Origin: Lachnospiraceae bacterium
GTDB lineage: Bacteria > Bacillota > Clostridia > Lachnospirales > Lachnospiraceae
Assembly: GCA_017627275.1 (NCBI GenBank)
Contig: JAGAHC010000051.1
Coordinates: 1 to 64,000, forward strand
Reading direction: 5' to 3'
DNA: 64,000 nucleotides
In this document: positions 9,134 through 18,246 of the stretch, piece after piece
Position numbering within the stretch: the stretch's first letter is position 1
Layout of the letters: each line of letters begins with the position of its first letter
Translations under genes and position numbers: made by a program
The notes under the pieces: generated by a model
Databases searched by the model: none
What the model was told of the DNA's origin: nothing
The model's input: the letters and a program-made list of their open reading frames with translations, nothing else

Positions 9134-10052
9134 CTGTCTTTTCCCTTACTACATACTGCGGTGCCTGGTTGACGGAAATATAGGTTCTGCCGACATACTC
9201 TCCGACCATGCCGAGCATCAGCATCAGCATTCCGCCGATGAAGACGATGGCGCTGATCAGGGCGGAGAAGCCCATCGGCACGTTGGGGTTCACAAATTTT
9301 TTGATGATCGTGTAGATCCCGTAAACGAAGCCGACAAAGGCAAATACCGAGCCCGCGCAGGTGGCTGCGCGCAGCGGCGTCACGGAAAACGCCGTGAACC
9401 CGTTCATCCACAACGACAGCAGTTTGGAAAACGTATACCCGCTCCTGCCGTTTGTTCTTTCCCTGTGCTCGACGTCCACGTTTACGATGTTCCTCGTCGT
9501 CCGAAGGATCAGCCCGACCACATAGGGATAGGCGTTTTCATAGCGCACCACTTCATCCGCCACAAAGCGCTTCATGGCAAAGAAGCTTGTTATCGCGATT
9601 CCCTTCGGCTTACCGAGGAGCTTGTCGCTCAAGAATTCATTCATGGCCGTTCCGAAACTCCGAAACAGGGAGTGATGAGCCCTGTCGTATCTGGCATACA
9701 CAACGTCCGCGCCGTCCTCGATGGCCGCAAGGAGCTTTCCCGCTGCATCGGCCGGCGTCTGTCCGTCATCGTCGAGGCACAGGATGACATCGCCGTCCGC
9801 CTCTTTGATGCCCGCCATCAGTGCCGCGTGCTGTCCGAAGTTCCTGGCAAAGTTGATCCCTCTTCTGCCTTCCCCGTCTTCTTCACACAGGGTGCGGATC
9901 GCCTCCCAGGTCCCGTCTTCCGAGCCGTCGTTGACCATGATGACCTCGTACGTCTCCTTCCTTTCCTTCATGGCTTCGTCGATCTCTCTCACCACTGAAG
10001 GAAGCGTCTTTTCCGAGTAATAGCACGGAATCACGAATGATACTTTAGACAT
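9114..10052 (-). CDS. GT2 polyprenyl-phosphate glycosyltransferase (DPM1/GtrB/ArnC-like)
   Basis: A 312-residue protein. It has a GT2 domain (VSFVIPCYYSEKTLPSVV, then MVNDGSEDGTWEAI, and the DDDGQTP metal/nucleotide site) and two C-terminal membrane helices (about 230-285). This is the GtrB/DPM1/ArnC layout, whose members put a sugar on undecaprenyl phosphate for later use by a GT-C transferase on the outer face. Two GT-C-like large membrane proteins lie upstream in the same operon and are natural partners. The start at 10052 overlaps the GNAT gene by eight bases. Confidence 0.88.
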   Translation of the reverse strand: MSKVSFVIPCYYSEKTLPSVVREIDEAMKERKETYEVIMVNDGSEDGTWEAIRTLCEEDGEGRRGINFARNFGQHAALMAGIKEADGDVILCLDDDGQTPADAAGKLLAAIEDGADVVYARYDRAHHSLFRSFGTAMNEFLSDKLLGKPKGIAITSFFAMKRFVADEVVRYENAYPYVVGLILRTTRNIVNVDVEHRERTNGRSGYTFSKLLSLWMNGFTAFSVTPLRAATCAGSVFAFVGFVYGIYTIIKKFVNPNVPMGFSALISAIVFIGGMLMLMLGMVGEYVGRTYISVNQAPQYVVREKTDVRKQS

Positions 10053-10620
10053 CTCTTTTCTCCGCTTCTTCCAATTCCTGTCTGGTTATGGTTAACAGTT
10101 TCATCTCTTTTCTGGTCCCGTCGCTCCTCAGCACATCGGGGATCGTATCCGTCACGCGCATCCCCACCTTCTCGCAGGCACGGATGGAGCGTCCGTTGTC
10201 CGTAAAGATCCGGGAGCAGATGATCTTTGCTCCGTACGTTTCAAACGCGTAGTGCATCCCGAGCCGCATCCCCTCGATGGCGATCCCCGTGCCCAGCGCG
10301 TCTTCCTCTCCGATAAAGTAGCCGACCTCCAGCATGGTGTTCTCCGGATCCTTCAAGAACACATCCACGTCATTAAACACCTGGCAGCCGACGCCTCTGT
10401 CTCCATGCGCCTTATCACAGATGATGAAATGCCATACCTTTCCCGCTTCCACCCGGTTGCGATAATAGGCTTCCTCTTCTTCCAGTGACAGCTTTTCCAT
10501 ATAGATGTATTCCAGCCGCACGCGGTCCTTGTTGCGCCAGCGGATGACATCCGCGCAGTCCGCGGCCGTCATGGGCCGGAGTCTGCAGTATTTTCCTTCC
10601 CTGATAAACGAACTCTCCAC
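10045..10620 (-). CDS. GNAT-family N-acetyltransferase, probably sugar-modifying (PseH/WecD-like role)
   Basis: A 191-residue RimJ/RimL-style GNAT. The N-terminal RLRPMTAADCADVIRWRN resembles PseH-type sugar N-acetyltransferases. The acetyl-CoA loop region is EEDALGTGIAIEGMRLG, followed by NGRSIRACEKVGM. In this operon the likely substrate is a 4-amino sugar nucleotide: the WecE-like product, the PglE-like product or the Pse intermediate. That is inference; ribosomal-protein acetylation is the alternative for this fold. Start is GTG at 10620 with AAGGAG upstream. Confidence 0.65.
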   Translation of the reverse strand: MESSFIREGKYCRLRPMTAADCADVIRWRNKDRVRLEYIYMEKLSLEEEEAYYRNRVEAGKVWHFIICDKAHGDRGVGCQVFNDVDVFLKDPENTMLEVGYFIGEEDALGTGIAIEGMRLGMHYAFETYGAKIICSRIFTDNGRSIRACEKVGMRVTDTIPDVLRSDGTRKEMKLLTITRQELEEAEKRDV

Positions 10621-10649
10621 GCTTTCTCCTTCGTCCTGTCTGCCGTTTC

Positions 10650-12485
10650 CTATTGTTCTGCCTCGAAGCGGTATACGATGAAATCGTCGCCGATGCGGTC
10701 TTCTTCCGCAAACGTGCCGTCAATGCCCTTGCTGATGTAATAGGACTGCAGCCAGCCGATCTCTCTCTCGACCGAAGAGATGACAAACACGTTTTCCTCT
10801 TCCGCAATGGCGGACTGCATATCGGTCAGGCCAAACGACTGCATCCGTTTTTGATACAGCGGGCTCTTCGCAGCCCAGCCGCCCATCAGATCGGCATTCT
10901 TTTTGGCCTTGTTTCTTCCGAACCGGTCAAACATTTTTTCGGAATACTTCACCGTCGAGTACACATCCGTGAAGTATACATTGTCCGGATGCTCCTGCAC
11001 ATAGGTCAGATACAATTCCTGCGCCGCGTTGACGCGTTCTCTTCTTTGCTTTTCCACGACTGTCTGTCTGATGCCGCCCGGCAGGACGAACAGTCCGATC
11101 AGGAGCCAGGGGAGAAGGGCAAAGATCTTCTTGTTATTCTCCTCTTCCTTCAGGAGCAGTACGGCTCCCCCTGCTAACAGCAGGATCTCCGCCAGCAAGA
11201 GGCTGTGCGTGATGCGCTCGGGCGCTCTCTCGCGATACAGGAGGAACATCCACAGTCCGGTGCGGATCACAAAGAGGAGCAAAAGCCCCAGGAGTCCCCG
11301 GATCCTTCGTTTATCATCCTTCATCAGGATCAGGTACAGAATGACCAGGATGTAGCCCGCCGCAATCAGCAGGCTGTAGGGTCTGTCGAGCAGGTGCCGC
11401 ACCCTGTACAGATAGGTGACGCACGTATCCTTCAGTCTTGTGAAGGCGCCTCTTCCCGCATCATGATGTTCTCTGGCCTTTTCGACCACCTGCCATAAGA
11501 CTTCTTCGTCAATCTCTTCGTCCAGCGAGAAATTATAGTTATCAAGAAGCGCCGCGCTCTCCTTGGTCAGTCCGAGTTCCTCAAAGAAGGCCCGGTCCTT
11601 TTCGTAGGTCGGCATATCGTAAAAGTAGAAATCGTACAATTCCGTTCTGGCGTTAAAGAAAGAACGGAAGGAATGCCAGTCGGCCGACATCGTTGACGCG
11701 TAGTCGAGCGCCGAGAATACAAACAGTCCCGCAAGGACCACGCCGACAACCGGAAGAAGCGTTTTCCTTCCCGTAAGCAGGATCTCCCGAACGGACCGGT
11801 CTCTGTCAGTCATCAGGATCCGGATGCACACGGCCGCAAGGGCAAACGGCAGCATCAGAAGCGTCATCTCGGAACGGAGCAGATAGGCTAAAAGGATCAG
11901 GGCAACGGGAATGCCAAATCGTCTGGCGATCCCCCATCTCCCCTCCTTCGGCAACAGCGGCGCCGTCATGAGCAGAAAGGCAGCCGTAGAGACCATCAGT
12001 CCCGCCGTGACCGTGTACTGCACATACACCAGATGCGAGAGCAGGACGCCTGGGAGCAAAAGAACAAACAGCATGACAGACAGCGTCTGGGCACGTTTCG
12101 TTTTTGCCATCCGAAGAGTCCGGTACAGGAGGAGCGTAAAGCAGCCGAACTGACAGCACAGCAGAAAAATGCCGTACCAGTCGATATTTCCCGGAAGCCT
12201 GTACAGGAGAGACAAGAGGAGGCTGATCGGGAAAAGCATCTGGATGTTTCTCGCTTCCGGCACGCCCGTATAGGCGCCCGAGAGGATGTCCTTCATCAGC
12301 ACATCGTCATTTAAGTCAAAGTAAAAATCAAAGAAGAGCACGCAGAACAAAAACACGACAGCCGTCACGGCAAGCGCCGTCCTGCATGCCGTCACTCTCG
12401 TATGCGGTGTTTTCTCCTCCCTGAAAAGCCGTTTTGCTTTCTGCAGGATCTTTTTTCCGAATTCCTTTACCTTCTCTTTGTTCAT
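10650..12485 (-). CDS. Large membrane protein, GT-C-like, function unproven
   Basis: A 611-residue protein with a basic N-terminus and about 11 membrane segments. Early in the chain FDFYFDLNDDVLMKDILSG places acidic residues in a first outside loop, as GT-C glycosyltransferases do. The C-terminal 150 residues are mostly soluble and start after IRQTVVEKQRRERVNAAQELY. Comparable proteins occur in pairs in clostridial glycan operons. I infer a lipid-linked-sugar-dependent glycosyltransferase that uses the product of the GtrB-like enzyme two genes downstream. No family motif is decisive, so this remains a membrane protein of unknown function. Confidence 0.5.
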   Translation of the reverse strand: MNKEKVKEFGKKILQKAKRLFREEKTPHTRVTACRTALAVTAVVFLFCVLFFDFYFDLNDDVLMKDILSGAYTGVPEARNIQMLFPISLLLSLLYRLPGNIDWYGIFLLCCQFGCFTLLLYRTLRMAKTKRAQTLSVMLFVLLLPGVLLSHLVYVQYTVTAGLMVSTAAFLLMTAPLLPKEGRWGIARRFGIPVALILLAYLLRSEMTLLMLPFALAAVCIRILMTDRDRSVREILLTGRKTLLPVVGVVLAGLFVFSALDYASTMSADWHSFRSFFNARTELYDFYFYDMPTYEKDRAFFEELGLTKESAALLDNYNFSLDEEIDEEVLWQVVEKAREHHDAGRGAFTRLKDTCVTYLYRVRHLLDRPYSLLIAAGYILVILYLILMKDDKRRIRGLLGLLLLFVIRTGLWMFLLYRERAPERITHSLLLAEILLLAGGAVLLLKEEENNKKIFALLPWLLIGLFVLPGGIRQTVVEKQRRERVNAAQELYLTYVQEHPDNVYFTDVYSTVKYSEKMFDRFGRNKAKKNADLMGGWAAKSPLYQKRMQSFGLTDMQSAIAEEENVFVISSVEREIGWLQSYYISKGIDGTFAEEDRIGDDFIVYRFEAEQ

Positions 12486-12491
12486 CGATTT

Positions 12492-13640
12492 CTACCCGCG
12501 CGTTTTGTAAAACGCATTGATCTCTTTCACCACTTCTTCCACTTCCGCCGGGGAAAGCGCATAGTAAAGCGGAAGTCTCAGGAGCCGCTCGCTTTCCTTC
12601 GTCGTGAAGCGGTCTTCTCCGTGGAAGCGGCCGTAGGTCTTCCCGGCCGGCGCCGAATGGAGCGGCACATAATGAAAGACAGCAAGGATCCCCTTCTCTC
12701 CCAGGTGCTCGATCAGCGCGCTTCTTTCTTCGAGATCCTTTACCTTGATATAGAAAATATGTCCGTTGTGCACGCACTCTTCGGGCACCGTCGGAAGTTC
12801 GATCCGCCCGCTTTCTGCAAGCGGTGAAAGCAGTTCGTAATACTCCTCCCACAGCCCGATCCGTTTTTTGTTGATCTCTTCCGCCTTGTCCAGCTGCGCC
12901 TTCAGATAGGCGGCATTCAGTTCGCCCGGCAGATAGGAAGAGCCGAAATTCATCCAGCGGTATTTGTCGACCTGTCCCCGGAAGAACTGACTCCGGTTGG
13001 TTCCCTTCTCCCGCAGGATCTCCGCTTCCTCCAGGTGCGCCTTGTCGCGAAGATACAGCGCACCGCCTTCTCCCATACTGTAGTTCTTGGTTTCATGGAA
13101 GCTGACGGCGCCAAAATCTCCCATCGTTCCGAGCGCCCTGCCCTTGTAGGTCGCCATCATTCCCTGGGCCGCATCCTCCATGACATACAGGTGATGGTCC
13201 TTTGCGATCTTCAGGATCGTATCCATCTCACAGCCAACGCCTGCGTAATGCACCGGTGCGATGGCCTTTGTCTTCTCGGTGATCGCTTCTTCGATCAGCT
13301 TCTCGTCGATGTTCATGGTGTCCGGCCGGATGTCGACAAAGACCGGCACCCCGCCGCGCAGGACGAAGGCATTGGCGGTCGAAACGAAGGTAAACGACGG
13401 CAGGATGACCTCGTCGCCCGGCTGAATGTCCATCAGAAAGGCCGTCATGTCCATCGCGTGAGAGCAGGAAGTGGTCAGCAGCACTGCGCCTGCGCCCGTA
13501 TGCTCCTGCAGCCATGCCGTACATTCTTTCGTGAACGGTCCGTCCCCGCAGATCTTGTGATTGACCTCACAGGCAACGCGCATGTTTTCCAGTTCGCCTC
13601 CCACCAGCGGGGGAATGTTATAGGGGATCCTGTATTGCAT
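12492..13640 (-). CDS. wecE: dTDP-4-amino-4,6-dideoxygalactose transaminase-like (WecE)
   Basis: A 382-residue PLP aminotransferase very close to enterobacterial WecE/RffA over its full length. Examples are IPYNIPPLVGGELENM, DEVILPSFTFVSTANAFVL, VHYAGVGCEMDTI and the PLP lysine Lys185 in SFHETKNYSMG. The family makes dTDP-Fuc4N from dTDP-4-keto-6-deoxyglucose. The C-terminal ESERLLRLPLYYALS matches too. I prefer the ATG at 13640, which has an AGGAGG eleven bases upstream and matches the WecE N-terminus. An ATG at 13664 overlaps the upstream stop and would add eight residues. RmlA and RmlB are not in the window. Confidence 0.85.
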   Translation of the reverse strand: MQYRIPYNIPPLVGGELENMRVACEVNHKICGDGPFTKECTAWLQEHTGAGAVLLTTSCSHAMDMTAFLMDIQPGDEVILPSFTFVSTANAFVLRGGVPVFVDIRPDTMNIDEKLIEEAITEKTKAIAPVHYAGVGCEMDTILKIAKDHHLYVMEDAAQGMMATYKGRALGTMGDFGAVSFHETKNYSMGEGGALYLRDKAHLEEAEILREKGTNRSQFFRGQVDKYRWMNFGSSYLPGELNAAYLKAQLDKAEEINKKRIGLWEEYYELLSPLAESGRIELPTVPEECVHNGHIFYIKVKDLEERSALIEHLGEKGILAVFHYVPLHSAPAGKTYGRFHGEDRFTTKESERLLRLPLYYALSPAEVEEVVKEINAFYKTRG

Positions 13641-13660
13641 CTTCTGTCTGTCCTCCTGTT

Positions 13661-15424
13661 TCATCCGTCTGTGCGCATCATTTTCCAATACGTGCCGTCA
13701 TACACCGTCCTGTATCCGTTCTGTGTCAGATAGTCGGACAAAACATCCTTCTTCTCCGCACGCATGGCACCCGGATCCTCCGGATCCGTTTTTCTTTCTA
13801 TATAAAGGAATTCCTCCGAAATACTCTGCAGATCTTTTTGCAGCGCTTCCTTCGGATAACTGTTCAGATCCGGCCAGGCATTCGAAAGGGCAGGCTCCAT
13901 GTCCAGCAGGTAATGCACGCCGGGCGTATTCCCGACTGCCACCAGCGCCTTCGTCTCTCTCTCCTCCTTCGGAATCTGCGCTCTTATCTCTTGCAGTTCC
14001 GAAAGTACCGCCTGATTGTCTTTTGTCGTACGAATCCCGCGGATCCTCAAAAACGATTCCACCGTTTCCGACCGCGCGCTGCCGTCCGTTCCGTCCCGGA
14101 AACTGTACTGCAGGTGAAAGAGCGATCCCTGCAGCAGCAGCATCAGCACCACCGCCATCCCCATCAGGCGGAAGGCGTCGATCCCCTTGCCCCCCGACAT
14201 TCTCAAAAGCATCCTGCGCAGCAACCACAGCGTGACCGGCGCGATGATGAACAGATCGTTCAATACCGGGAAGGTATAGTTGTTGGATCCAAACGGCAGG
14301 ATCAGGATCAGCACCAGCGTAAGGCAGGCCAGAAACCTCTCTTCCGCATTGCCCTTCCAGACTGTCGTCATCCCGGCTGCGCAAAGAAGGACCGCCAGGA
14401 TCAGAAACACCATGCCCCACTCGAACATGGACCAGTAGTCTCTGTAATTCAGCGTGTACATTCCCCGTCTTTCAAAAAACACAAAGAGCAGGACCGTACC
14501 GAGCACAAACAGCACCTTCCGTCCTCTGCGCATCTTCCTAAACAGCGGAAGGGAAAAGGCGATCGCGCCGAACAGCGTACAGGCCAGCAGGATCAAAAAC
14601 CACCGCAGGCTGTGCAGATAGGCGCTGCCCGTGGAGAAGAGCATGCCGGAAAGCGAATAATCGCCTGCCGTCTCCGTCATCGTGAACAGGTCACGGATCA
14701 TACGGAGGTAGGCGGAAAGATGTCCTTCGGCAAGGAGTACGGCCGCGCCGGCGAGCAGTCCGCCGAGGTATCCCCCGACACACTGCAGCGTCCTGGGCAG
14801 AAGCCTCGTGCTCTTCTGCAGGGTGACCGCCGTATGGAACCACACCGGAAGAATGAGCGCCGCCTGCGTCAGGTTGGAAAAGCGCACAAAGACATTGAGT
14901 CCCAGGCACACGCCGGCAAGCACAAAGAAGCTCCCCTTTTCCGGAACGGAGGAAACGCCCAGGAACAGAAGAAGGCAGGCCAGCGTCAGCAGGAAGTACG
15001 TCAGCGTGTTGTACAGGATCACCGTCGGGCACCAGGCAAGGCTCACCGCGATCCATTCTCCCGTAAAGGCGATCCATCCCGGCATAAACCGTTTCAGGAC
15101 AAAGTAGGACAGGACCGCCAGAAGGCTGATCAGGAGCGTGCAGTAGATCTTGTATCCGAGAAGCGTCTCCGCTCCCGGCAGGTGCAGGATCCCTTCGCCC
15201 ACCCGGTTGGAGAGGAAGGTCGCCATATCCCAGGTGCTGCCCGAGCCGGAAAGGAAGCGGTAGTTTGTCAGCGCATAGAGGCTGTCTCCCAGATCGACAC
15301 CCTCTCTGATCCCGGCAAAGGGCCACACGAAGAGCAGCGCCGGAAAGATCGATCTCTCCGCCTTTTTCCGTAGATCCGTGCCGCGCAGTGTATTCTCTTT
15401 ATCTTTCGCGTACGATCTGTCCAT
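13661..15424 (-). CDS. Large membrane protein, GT-C-like, function unproven
   Basis: A 587-residue protein with about 11-12 membrane segments and a C-terminal soluble domain of about 110 residues rich in charged residues. An early outside loop carries FAGIREGVDLGDSLYALTNY, whose acidic pair near the end of the first helix is reminiscent of the GT-C (PMT/ArnT-like) arrangement. It shares this overall plan with the 611-residue membrane protein on the other side of wecE, so the two may be paralogues. It overlaps the ABC transporter gene by 26 bases. Function is inferred from context only. Confidence 0.5.
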   Translation of the reverse strand: MDRSYAKDKENTLRGTDLRKKAERSIFPALLFVWPFAGIREGVDLGDSLYALTNYRFLSGSGSTWDMATFLSNRVGEGILHLPGAETLLGYKIYCTLLISLLAVLSYFVLKRFMPGWIAFTGEWIAVSLAWCPTVILYNTLTYFLLTLACLLLFLGVSSVPEKGSFFVLAGVCLGLNVFVRFSNLTQAALILPVWFHTAVTLQKSTRLLPRTLQCVGGYLGGLLAGAAVLLAEGHLSAYLRMIRDLFTMTETAGDYSLSGMLFSTGSAYLHSLRWFLILLACTLFGAIAFSLPLFRKMRRGRKVLFVLGTVLLFVFFERRGMYTLNYRDYWSMFEWGMVFLILAVLLCAAGMTTVWKGNAEERFLACLTLVLILILPFGSNNYTFPVLNDLFIIAPVTLWLLRRMLLRMSGGKGIDAFRLMGMAVVLMLLLQGSLFHLQYSFRDGTDGSARSETVESFLRIRGIRTTKDNQAVLSELQEIRAQIPKEERETKALVAVGNTPGVHYLLDMEPALSNAWPDLNSYPKEALQKDLQSISEEFLYIERKTDPEDPGAMRAEKKDVLSDYLTQNGYRTVYDGTYWKMMRTDG

Positions 15425-17153
15425 TCTCTACCCTGTACACAATGTCGCACTGCTCGATAGTCTGCAGTCTGTGCGCAATGATGATCAGTGTCTTTTTGCC
15501 ATGCAGATGGTTGATGGAATCCATGATGGCCTTTTCCGTTTCGTTGTCGAGCGCGCTGGTCGCTTCATCGAGGACCAGTACTTCCGGATCCTCGTACAGC
15601 GCTCTGGCAATGCCGATGCGCTGTCTTTGTCCGCCCGAGAGGCGGATCCCTCTTTCGCCGATGGTCGTCTCCCACTTGTCCGGCAGACTCTCCACATGCT
15701 CCGTCAGCTGCGCTTCGGAAAGCGCGGTCCGCACCTTCTCGTCGTCGATCTGTTCATCCGGGATCCCGAACGCCACGTTCTTGCGGATCGTGGAATCGAG
15801 CATAAAGATGGTCTGCGGAATATAACCGATGTTCTTTAGCCATCCGTCATACGAAGCCATGACGTCTTTTCCGTCCGCCAGGATCTCGCCTTCCTCCGGG
15901 TGAAGAAGTCCCAGCAGGATGTCCACGATGGTCGTCTTGCCGGCGCCGGACGTACCGACGATGCCGACCGACTTCCCGACAGGAATCGAAAGCGATGCGT
16001 TTTTAAAAATATACTGTTCCGTATTCGGATAACGGAAGGTGATGTTCTTGAGTTCGATGCTTTCCCTTACCGGCAGTTTTTCCGTAAGGAGTCTTCTCTC
16101 CACGTTGCCCGCCTCGTAGGAGACCGACGTGTCGTGGATCTCTTCCTGCAGGTTTTCGCTGACGTTGTTCAAAAACGGCTGGAAGTAGGAAACGTTCGTC
16201 AGATAATTGTTGATGCGGTTGGCGGACGGAAGGAGCCGCACGGCCGCCGCCACGAAGGCGGACAGCACCGGCATGATGTCCGTGAGCTTCGTGCCGCTTA
16301 CGATCATCACCAGCAGATAGCCGATGAGGCCTGCGATACAGACCGTCTCGATGAGGAGACGCGGCGTCGAATTGAACAGGTTGTATTTCTGGACAGCATT
16401 CACGTAACCGTTTCCGCACTTGGCGTATTCTTCGATAAAGTAGTCTTCCTTCGCGCCGATCTTGATCTCCTTGATGGCCATGACGGACTCTTCGATCCAT
16501 TTGTAGAGGCCGCTGTAATAGTTCTGATTGTCTTCCCCCGCCTTGATCATGGTCGGTTTGATCACGGTCTTCACGATCAGAAGGACCGCCACCAGGAGGG
16601 CAGCGATGGAAATGGCAAGTCTCGCATCGGCGATCAGGAGCGCGATGACCAGGAAGACAAAGACGATGACCTCCGAAAGGAGCTGCAAAAGCGTCAGGAG
16701 CAGGGCGAACACGTTGTTGATATCCGACGTGATGTTTCTCTGGATCACGGAGGTGTCCGCGTTCAGATAGTATTCGTACGGGCGGCGCATGAAGTTAATC
16801 ATCATCCGCCTGCTGGTCGCGAACTGGTTCTCGTAAATAAACTTCAGCTGGACCTTCGTCTGGAAGAACAGGAAGAGGTTCTTCACAACAAAGACCGCAA
16901 TGATCATCACCATCATCAGGACGGCAAACTGCGTGGTGCTCTCCATGTGCAGCATCCTGTAGAGGTCGCCCATATGATATTTGTTATCGGCGACCGCCTG
17001 CGGATCGATCACCACGGTGATCACCGGCACCAGCAGGGCGATCCCGAGTGTTTCGAGCACGCCGCCGATCAGAAGCAGCACAACGATCAGCGCTGTCTTC
17101 TTCTTTTGTTTCGCATCCAGTAGTTTTCCGATTTTGCGTATGGTCTCTGTCAT
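15399..17153 (-). CDS. ABC transporter, fused permease-ATPase, PglK/MsbA-like glycan flippase
   Basis: A 584-residue half-transporter. Six membrane segments (residues 20-300) are followed by a nucleotide-binding domain with Walker A GTSGAGKTTIVDILLG, signature LSGGQRQRIGIARAL, Walker B VLVLDEATSALD and the switch His in IIAHRL. The family includes PglK, which flips lipid-linked oligosaccharide across the membrane using ATP. In this operon no Wzx-type exporter is visible, so this protein is the best candidate for moving the undecaprenyl-linked repeat unit. It starts immediately after the GT52-like gene (TAA followed by ATG). Confidence 0.85.
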   Translation of the reverse strand: MTETIRKIGKLLDAKQKKKTALIVVLLLIGGVLETLGIALLVPVITVVIDPQAVADNKYHMGDLYRMLHMESTTQFAVLMMVMIIAVFVVKNLFLFFQTKVQLKFIYENQFATSRRMMINFMRRPYEYYLNADTSVIQRNITSDINNVFALLLTLLQLLSEVIVFVFLVIALLIADARLAISIAALLVAVLLIVKTVIKPTMIKAGEDNQNYYSGLYKWIEESVMAIKEIKIGAKEDYFIEEYAKCGNGYVNAVQKYNLFNSTPRLLIETVCIAGLIGYLLVMIVSGTKLTDIMPVLSAFVAAAVRLLPSANRINNYLTNVSYFQPFLNNVSENLQEEIHDTSVSYEAGNVERRLLTEKLPVRESIELKNITFRYPNTEQYIFKNASLSIPVGKSVGIVGTSGAGKTTIVDILLGLLHPEEGEILADGKDVMASYDGWLKNIGYIPQTIFMLDSTIRKNVAFGIPDEQIDDEKVRTALSEAQLTEHVESLPDKWETTIGERGIRLSGGQRQRIGIARALYEDPEVLVLDEATSALDNETEKAIMDSINHLHGKKTLIIIAHRLQTIEQCDIVYRVENGQIVRER

Positions 17154-18245
17154 TTACGCTCCGATCTGTTCGTTCTTCCGGTGGACTGCCGGTTCTTCAT
17201 ACAGGTCCATAAAATCGTGTCCGAGCACGAGTTTTTCTTTTACAAACTGCAGCGAATCCACGACCGTGTACACGGAGATCACCTTGTCGATCACAAGATC
17301 CTTTACAAAGTTTAAGATCTCCATCGGGAAGCCCGCGTCTAACAGGATGCAGTCCGCGAAATCTTCCGTATAATCCGCTTTGTCTCTCGGGTGCTGTTTT
17401 ATCATGATCAACGGCTTTTCGGGGTCGTTTTCGTCCTTCGCATAACGGTCGATGATGTCCCGGAACAGTTTTTTTCTGGTCGCAAGGTCGCAGAGCGGTT
17501 CCGACAGGATCAGCACCCGCTTCCGATCCTTCCCCTCTTCCAGCTGGCGGTACAGTTTCTCCTTGTCCGCAAGAAACAACGTCAGGAGTTTCTCCTTTTC
17601 CTCTTCCGTCAGCGCGTCCGTCAGTTCCCGGCGCGGGACTTCGATGTATTTTTTATGCTTGTACGGCAGGACACTGATGTCGTTGACCTCCATGTCCAGG
17701 CAGTACTTCGCGTACCCGTTCTGAATGAAGATGAGTCCCCGCTCGGCCAGCCACTTCTTGATCGCAAAGTGGTCACGGTTATCAAAACGCGCGGCGTCAA
17801 AATGCTGGATGCAGTTCAGTCCGTCTTCCACCGCATGGTACGGGATCCGGTGCGCGTTCAGATAGTACCCGATCGGATCCGAGTCGCAGAACACATAAAT
17901 ATCCCCGTACTCTTTTAAGTCCGTCGGCACAAGCGGCGCCGTCAGTTCTCCCAGTCTCCTGCAGAAACGAATGCGGTTTTTCAGGTTGCCGATCGCGCTA
18001 TGCGTATTCTGTTTTAAGGGCAGGAGTTCTTCGAACTCCGTCTCCGCCTTTTCCGGAAAGATCAGTACCTCCTCAAAGATGTCGCTGTGCTCTGCCCTTT
18101 CCGGCAGCGAGCGGAAGTCGTTCGACATCGTGGAAAGGATCAGCGTCGCTTCTCCCGCGTCCCCCTTCCTTTTGCAGGCAAACTCCTTGAGGCAGGCGAC
18201 GTACACATGATAAAAGGTATGGCAGATATACGCCCTCTCCTTCAT
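17154..18245 (-). CDS. GT52 / sialyltransferase-like glycosyltransferase
   Basis: A 363-residue soluble protein. It begins AYICHTFYHVYVACLKEF, the characteristic opening of GT52 (lipooligosaccharide sialyltransferase) proteins, and has later segments ILILSEPLCDLATRK, LIMIKQHPRDKADY and DKVISVYTVVDSLQFVKEKL, as in GT-B CMP-sugar enzymes. With CMP-nonulosonate genes pseG, pseI and pseF directly upstream, I infer that it transfers pseudaminic-type acid from the CMP donor. The start is ATG 18245 with GGAGGGG just upstream; it lies one base from the pseG stop. Confidence 0.65.
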   Translation of the reverse strand: MKERAYICHTFYHVYVACLKEFACKRKGDAGEATLILSTMSNDFRSLPERAEHSDIFEEVLIFPEKAETEFEELLPLKQNTHSAIGNLKNRIRFCRRLGELTAPLVPTDLKEYGDIYVFCDSDPIGYYLNAHRIPYHAVEDGLNCIQHFDAARFDNRDHFAIKKWLAERGLIFIQNGYAKYCLDMEVNDISVLPYKHKKYIEVPRRELTDALTEEEKEKLLTLFLADKEKLYRQLEEGKDRKRVLILSEPLCDLATRKKLFRDIIDRYAKDENDPEKPLIMIKQHPRDKADYTEDFADCILLDAGFPMEILNFVKDLVIDKVISVYTVVDSLQFVKEKLVLGHDFMDLYEEPAVHRKNEQIGA

Positions 18246-18246
18246 A

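Noticed and set aside
13838..15373. A 511-residue plus-strand frame opposite the GT-C-like gene
   Set aside because: Extremely basic and Gln/His-rich composition with no domain. The opposite strand shows clear membrane segments and operon overlap.
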